From assembly GCA_012959785.1 (NCBI GenBank), contig DUCM01000010.1, forward strand, positions 124,386 to 188,385: a stretch of DNA of 64,000 nt, given 5' to 3'. The notes beneath the pieces are model-generated. The model did no database searches, had not been told where the DNA came from, and saw only the letters and a list, made by a program, of their open reading frames with translations. The DNA comes from Planctomycetota bacterium (lineage in GTDB: Bacteria > Planctomycetota > UBA1135 > GCA-002686595). Numbering within the stretch: position 1 is the first letter of the stretch; each line of letters opens with the position of its first letter. Both the position numbers and the translations under genes were made by a program. This document shows, one piece after another, positions 59,981 to 64,000 of this stretch.

Positions 59981-60000
59981 TCATGAATAGGCTGGGCTAG
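59981..60000 (+). repeat. 20-nt intergenic element, copy 6
   Basis: TCATGAATAGGCTGGGCTAG, forming an inverted pair with copy 5, with 45 bases between them. Confidence 0.5.
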
Positions 60001-60047
60001 CGGTTCGAGAGGGTCATCGACTTCGCTGGCGCCGACTGAGCGAGGGG

Positions 60048-60088
60048 GTAAGAAAAGAGAGCAACCGGTCCCGAGTCCGGTTGCTCTC
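60048..60088 (-). terminator. Rho-independent terminator downstream of the 31-codon gene
   Basis: GAGAGCAACCGG (60057-60068) and CCGGTTGCTCTC (60077-60088) form a perfect 12-bp stem. On the minus strand TTTTCTTACC follows. Confidence 0.85.
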
Positions 60089-60269
60089 CAAATAGATCCC
60101 CAGTTCTGACCCCGTCGCAGCGCCGCCATCGGCACGCGTCCAGGGCTCGCTCGAGGCCTAGCTCACACTTGGCTCCGAACGATGGCCGAGCCAGGCTCGG
60201 CCGAAGCGAGCGGTGGATAAATCACCCGCCCTCACTCCATCGGAAGAGAGAAACAAACTCCACTCCCGC

Positions 60270-60365
60270 CTAGGAGCGGGAATGACGCCTGTACGAAAAG
60301 AGAAAGACTCCGGCTTCGACCAGCCAGAATGTGCAGAGGAGGGTAGCTCCGAGGATTAGAGTCAT
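60270..60365 (-). CDS. 31-residue hydrophobic small protein
   Basis: ATG 60365 lies ten bases after AAGGAG on the minus strand. The product, starting MTLILGATLLCTFWLVEAGVF and ending FSYRRHSRS, has one membrane helix with an internal Glu and a basic C-terminus. A possible upstream ATG (60373) opens only three codons. A TCCCGC/GCGGGA hairpin covers its stop, and a strong terminator lies 180 bases downstream. No family is recognised. It resembles type I toxins and small membrane regulators in size only. Confidence 0.5.
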   Translation of the reverse strand: MTLILGATLLCTFWLVEAGVFLFSYRRHSRS

Positions 60366-60931
60366 CGTGTCATGTCTCCTTAGTGTCAGCAGGGGCTTCC
60401 AGAACTGGATGCTCCCTGCTTGTTCTTCGGTAGGGTGTTACGGGTTCGGGCCCGACTTCTTGGCGAGCTTGTGGTTTTCTTTTGAAGGGGACGGCGCAGG
60501 CTTGCTGCTTGTCTCCGCCAGGGTCTCTAACAAGGGCGAGAGAAGTGAATGAGGCAGAGGGTTGAACAGGGGCTCTATCTCCACCGACAGGGCTGTATCT
60601 CCTCCGGCAGAAGGATTAACCGATTCCTGGCCGAAATCGAACCAGGTTTTTCTGGGCAAATGAAGAACCTCATGATTCTGGACCGATGTCGGGAATCCAT
60701 GCCCCGAGATAGAGCCGATTGTCCGTACTGGCCGAGCGAATTCACCCGCGCTGATCAGGGCCAATAGGGTCTTATCCCTATAAACAACGAGCGGAAGGGC
60801 ACGGCATGACGAGCGCGGCGCCGGGGCCGGTTCCTCCGTTGGATCGAGCCAGGCCCGCTTAGGCGCTGCATCGAGAGAAACCCTGGCTCTTTGGGCGTTA
60901 CGGCCCCCAGGACTGGGGCGTCTGTATTGCG

Positions 60932-60951
60932 CTAGCCCGGATGATTCGTGC
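60932..60951 (-). repeat. 20-nt intergenic element, copy 7 (minus)
   Basis: The minus strand reads GCACGAATCATCCGGGCTAG. It faces away from copy 8, with 63 bases between the heads. Confidence 0.65.
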
Positions 60952-61014
60952 AAACGGGCTCCAAAAACAACAACTCGTTTCCTGGCGGTGCGTTGCGAGG
61001 TTTTGTGGGCATTT

Positions 61015-61034
61015 GCATGAATAGTCCGGGCTAG
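61015..61034 (+). repeat. 20-nt intergenic element, copy 8
   Basis: GCATGAATAGTCCGGGCTAG, about 50 bases upstream of the radC start and oriented toward it. Confidence 0.7.
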
Positions 61035-61085
61035 CTGCCTTCCAGGCTCCGCCCGCCCTTCAACCCATGCCATCCCTCAAGCCAA

Positions 61086-61772
61086 ATGTTGCACCTGGCC
61101 CGTTTGCCCATGACCCTGGAGGATTTGTCGCCCTTGCCGCGCCGAACCATGCTACTCGCCTGCGCGGGTGATGAACGCCCCCTTCATGAGCTGGTTCGCA
61201 AGGTTCTGGACCTGACCGACAGTGAGGCCGGCAGGCTCGGCGAGGGGGATGCATTGGCCGCTCGCTGCTTGCACCTCTCCCGCTTCGGCGCGGCTCACAT
61301 CGCCCACGCGACCGGCATGTCGGAATCCAAGGGAGAGCGCCTGGCCATGGTCTTCGAGATTGGCCGGCGCCTGGAGGAAATCTGCTGGGCGGCCCATGAC
61401 TGCGTACGTACGCCCGGGGGCGTGTATCGCTTTCTGGCGCCCAAGATGCGTGGCCTCGAGCGTGAAACGCTCTTCGTTCTCTCTCTGGATGGTCGCCATC
61501 GCATGACTGCCTGCCAGCGGGTCTCCGAGGGCACCTTGACCATGTCCCTGGTGCATCCGCGGGAGATCTTCGGCGTGGCGATTCGCGAACGGGCGGCCGC
61601 CATCATCGTGGCGCACAACCACCCTTCAGGGGATTCGGAACCCTCGGCCGAGGACTTCGAAGTCACCCGCCGCTTGTCCGAAGCGGGCAAGCTCATGGGC
61701 ATCCCACTCCTCGACCATGTGGTCGTCGGCCACGGCGAGCACACTTCCCTGCGCGAGCGTATGGACTTGTGA
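61086..61772 (+). CDS. radC: RadC/UPF0758-family JAB (MPN+) domain protein
   Basis: This 228-residue protein starts at ATG 61086. An N-terminal helical/HhH-like region (HLSRFGAAHIAHATGMSESKGERLAMVFEIGRRLEE) precedes the JAB domain: ETLFVLSLDGRHR, SLVHPREIFGVAIRERAAAIIVAHNHPSGDSEPSAEDFEVTRRL with the HxH-x7-SxxD zinc motif, and GIPLLDHVVVGHGEHTSLRE. The biochemical role of RadC is not settled despite its name. The element copy 8 sits just upstream. Confidence 0.92.
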   Translation: MLHLARLPMTLEDLSPLPRRTMLLACAGDERPLHELVRKVLDLTDSEAGRLGEGDALAARCLHLSRFGAAHIAHATGMSESKGERLAMVFEIGRRLEEICWAAHDCVRTPGGVYRFLAPKMRGLERETLFVLSLDGRHRMTACQRVSEGTLTMSLVHPREIFGVAIRERAAAIIVAHNHPSGDSEPSAEDFEVTRRLSEAGKLMGIPLLDHVVVGHGEHTSLRERMDL

Positions 61773-61809
61773 GCCCCCAGTGGGGGCCCGCGAGGAACAA
61801 AATAGAACG

Positions 61810-61885
61810 AAGAGGACCGGGTGAGACCGGCCCGGTGGCCTCGGAGGGGGGGACGCCAGGGCGGGGTTTCGACGGTCCTCTTTTC
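61810..61885 (+). terminator. Structured 3' end of the radC transcript
   Basis: AAGAGGACCG (61810-61819) pairs with CGGTCCTCTT (61873-61882), followed by TTTCTTG. The 53-base loop has further CCGG-rich pairings. It acts as a terminator or a structured 3' UTR. Confidence 0.6.
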
Positions 61886-62345
61886 TTGTGGCGTGTCTGA
61901 TGGGCTTGCTCGACTTGGGGGTCGTGCGGGGCTGGGCACTGGGGCTGGGCGCACGGGCGAGACACTCAGAAAAAACAGGCCCTTTTCTGCACCCGGCCGG
62001 GGCGAAACCCTCGGAAGCACCATTTGGAACCCAGCTTGGACGGTTTTTCAATGGCGCCCCTGTCCGGTGTCCTTGGGGGCCTGTTCCACGCCCTGCGCTC
62101 CGAATCTTTCGAGCGCTCGCAAATCCAATGAATCCTCTCTGCCCTCGCCGTTTCGCAGATCGCCCCCTTGGCCCCTCCAAGCGCCTCGCCGTCCCGGTTT
62201 CTCCGGGGCGCGCCGGGCATCCGGGTCTCGAGGACTGCGTGCTTTGCGATGACAAGGTCCGAGGCATCAGCTTTTGGCATCCATTTTCAATTGCGTGCTC
62301 CGCGGTTCGCGCCGTGGCTGCCTTCCCCGCTCCCCGACACCTGTG
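61886..62345. other. Gap between radC and the secretin gene
   Basis: About 460 bases without a convincing gene. Open frames on both strands are Arg/Pro-rich shadows. It should contain the promoter for the secretin gene. No consensus box or copy of the intergenic element was found. Confidence 0.4.
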
Positions 62346-64000
62346 ATGAATCACCAGCGCGCAGACCTTTCGCAAGCCCCCTCACCGCCGACGACTGAAC
62401 TCTTTGCCGCGGCCTCTGCTTGCGCGGATCAAGGCCGCCCCAACGCCTGGTTGGAGCAGAGTTCCCGCTGGCTCATCGGTCGGCCAGGCGTGGGGCGCTG
62501 GATCACCTGCGCCCTGTTCGCCGTGACCCTTTCGAGCCTGTCTCTGGCCGCCTGGAAGAGCAGCGCTCCAGACCCGGCTCAAGGCGCCCGGCCGATCCTG
62601 CCTGCGGCCGTCCTCCAGCCCTCGACCACCTCTCCTCGCAGTGCCATTCTCAAGGGCGAAGAGCGCAGCCTGGCTCAGCACACACACCTGCGGTTGGTTT
62701 TCGAGCGGGACATTGAACGCATCGCATCGGGGGCGCCCCAGATCCTTGAACATGTGGAGACCCTCTCCACCCGCGAGGTCCTGATGCTCGCTGGCACCCC
62801 CGGCCACACATCCGTCTTGGTCTGGTACCAGGACGGCGAGATCGAACAGATCGAGGTCACCGTGACCGAGGACCTGACTCTTCTCCAATCGGTCCTGGCC
62901 GACATCCACCCTGGGATTCGCGTGCAGAAGGCACCCGATCGAGAAGCCTGGGTGCTCCTCGGCAGCGTGCCGAAGGCAATCTATTCCCGTCGTGCCGAAG
63001 ACATCGCTGAGTCCTGGCTGGGAGCCACAAGTCCCTCAGGCGAACTTCTCGTGGGCGACGCTGCGCGCCTGGTGGAGGATGCCCAATCGTCCAATGCCGC
63101 GGGAACTTCCCGCGGAGGCGGAACAGGAGCGGTGATCAACCTGATCCGCATCGAAGGTCTGCCCGAATTCGGCGCGCTACAGAGTTCCGAGGAACTCTTC
63201 CTGGACGCGATCAGCTCGGTGGGCGGTGAGGAAGTGCGCATCAGGCGCATTCAAAAAGGCCCACTACCCGACGACTCAGTCGACATCCTGGTACTCGAAG
63301 GCGAGGTCCGCGACCAGGTGGCTCTGTCGCGGGTGCTCAGTCTGGCCTACAAGGTTTTTGTCGGCAATGTGAAGGGCGAGGATGTCAGCTTGACCGACGG
63401 CGTCACGGGCATTACGCGCGTGTTCGAGGGCGGCAACTTGGCCATCGGTGACGACATCAAGGTCATCGCCGACGAGGCCGGAGCCCTGTTCGGCAAGAGC
63501 GATGACAGCGGATCCAACAACCTGCTCCAGGGCTTCGGCCGCGGTGGAGGATCGGGTGGCTCCGGCGGTGGTCAGGGCGGCGGGCTGAGAGGCGGGCTCA
63601 AGAACGATGTGCAGGCCAACATCGCCCGGGCTTCGGCTATCGAACTCGCCGGCGGACGCATCATGTCTTTCATCGAGGTCACGGACCTGCCCCAGGTGCG
63701 AGTGGACATTCGCCTCTACGAGGTCAATCGCACCAAGCTCCTGAGTTACCAGTCCGATCTCGGCATCATCAACTCCGACTTCAACCAGGGCGGCCTGCAG
63801 CCCGCGGGCGCCGCCAGTATCTTGCAGGGCGGCGGAGCCAGCAGCGTGGGCTCGGGGGGCAGCGGGGAAGTGCAGAATGTCTTCGGTTTCCTGGGCGGCA
63901 TCGCCAGCAACCAATTGCAGATTAGCGGTTCGAACTTTGCCATCGACTGGACCCTCTCCATGCTCGAATCCGAAGGCATCGCGCGCAGCCTGGCGAACCC
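62346..64000 (+). CDS. CpaC/RcpA-like pilus secretin (3' end beyond the window)
   Basis: The frame is open from ATG 62346 to the edge of the window (551 codons). An internal GTG at 62490 would place a signal peptide (GRWITCALFAVTLSSLSLAA) at the N-terminus and may be the true start. The middle (LRLVFERDIERIASGAPQIL, STREVLMLAGTPGHTSVLVW) fits the pilus-secretin N-terminal domain; a BON-like part follows (VLADIHPGIRVQKA). After a Gly-rich stretch the secretin domain opens with LPQVRVDIRLYEVNRTKLLSYQSDLGI. It would form the outer-membrane ring of a Tad/type II-like system; further Tad genes are expected downstream. Confidence 0.8.
   Translation, partial: MNHQRADLSQAPSPPTTELFAAASACADQGRPNAWLEQSSRWLIGRPGVGRWITCALFAVTLSSLSLAAWKSSAPDPAQGARPILPAAVLQPSTTSPRSAILKGEERSLAQHTHLRLVFERDIERIASGAPQILEHVETLSTREVLMLAGTPGHTSVLVWYQDGEIEQIEVTVTEDLTLLQSVLADIHPGIRVQKAPDREAWVLLGSVPKAIYSRRAEDIAESWLGATSPSGELLVGDAARLVEDAQSSNAAGTSRGGGTGAVINLIRIEGLPEFGALQSSEELFLDAISSVGGEEVRIRRIQKGPLPDDSVDILVLEGEVRDQVALSRVLSLAYKVFVGNVKGEDVSLTDGVTGITRVFEGGNLAIGDDIKVIADEAGALFGKSDDSGSNNLLQGFGRGGGSGGSGGGQGGGLRGGLKNDVQANIARASAIELAGGRIMSFIEVTDLPQVRVDIRLYEVNRTKLLSYQSDLGIINSDFNQGGLQPAGAASILQGGGASSVGSGGSGEVQNVFGFLGGIASNQLQISGSNFAIDWTLSMLESEGIARSLAN

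Larger units (their letters stand above)
60001..60931. other. Gene-poor region between the peptidase gene and radC
   Basis: Apart from a terminator and one 31-codon gene on the minus strand, nothing convincing is coded here. The region from 60370 to 60930 is less GC-rich than the genes around it. It contains ATAGGG-TCTTAT-CCCTAT, a short hairpin at ~60765. A long minus-strand open frame (60438-61073) has no start signal and unlike-host codon use, so I leave it as noncoding. Confidence 0.5.

Noticed and set aside
60438-61073. A 211-codon minus-strand frame in the gap before radC
   Set aside because: It has no Shine-Dalgarno site or usable ATG, spans both copies 7 and 8 of the repeated element, and its third-codon-position use differs from the real genes.

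Overview
The window is GC-rich, densely packed chromosomal DNA that looks like a member of the Planctomycetota. The clues are: secreted proteins with a planctomycete-type C-terminal surface domain; several HEAT-repeat proteins with a Trp-rich end; a sigma factor divergent from a Ser/Thr kinase that carries a sulfatase-modifying-factor-like domain; a second kinase with DLG in place of DFG; and microcompartment vertex genes beside a class II aldolase, as in the planctomycete/verrucomicrobial fucose-rhamnose microcompartments. This assignment is inference. I saw no rRNA, tRNA, CRISPR array, complete IS element or prophage.

Layout. 1-6.2 kb: end of a surface protein, a macrodomain deacetylase, DNA polymerase IV, a DUF4870 membrane protein, an SGNH hydrolase, an amidohydrolase and the remnant of a sulfatase. 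6.2-16.2 kb: three HEAT-repeat proteins (one with a VWA domain), a cation/proton antiporter, an M61-type peptidase, trmL and a polytopic exporter. 16.3-19.5 kb: a DCC-domain/RlmD-type methyltransferase fusion, yqgE and a P-loop kinase. 25.8-19.6 kb (minus): a tight operon with biotin carboxylase, carboxyltransferase, BCCP, a TIGR01777 epimerase, acpS, nth, cyaY and the tail of a LysR regulator. It couples malonyl/propionyl-CoA formation with activation of acyl carrier protein. 26-32.6 kb (plus): a helical-repeat secreted protein, a bacterial tyrosine-kinase-like ATPase and a complete Mla/MCE lipid-transport operon (permease, ATPase, MCE protein, lipoprotein) closed by a strong bidirectional hairpin. 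32.6-37 kb: divergent ECF sigma factor and kinase. 37-41.2 kb (minus): SprT-like protease, a multi-domain carboxypeptidase-regulatory-like protein, an unknown protein and a MerR regulator. 41.5-47.4 kb (plus): fhs, a zinc peptidase, pgi, a tandem universal stress protein and asd. 51.1-47.4 kb (minus): response regulator, SurA-like foldase, three consecutive EutN/CcmL vertex proteins and a class II aldolase. 51.3-59.9 kb: a Cys/Met-metabolism PLP enzyme, a MATE pump, a single-ring Clp-like ATPase, and an overlapping trio of kinase, double YkgJ-type protein and membrane-anchored peptidase. 59.9-64 kb: a gene-poor stretch, radC, and the start of a CpaC/RcpA-like secretin that runs off the end.

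The most unusual signal is not a protein. A 20-nt element with the form GCAYGAATNNTCCGGGCTAG recurs about eight times, only in gaps or across stop codons. At least twice it occurs as a back-to-back inverted pair, and copies lie upstream of the sigma factor, a kinase and radC. In the same gaps are two tiny membrane-protein genes (34 and 31 codons). Each has a Shine-Dalgarno sequence and a downstream rho-independent terminator. There is also a protein-free stretch of about 340 nt that starts at one copy of the element and ends at a perfect terminator.
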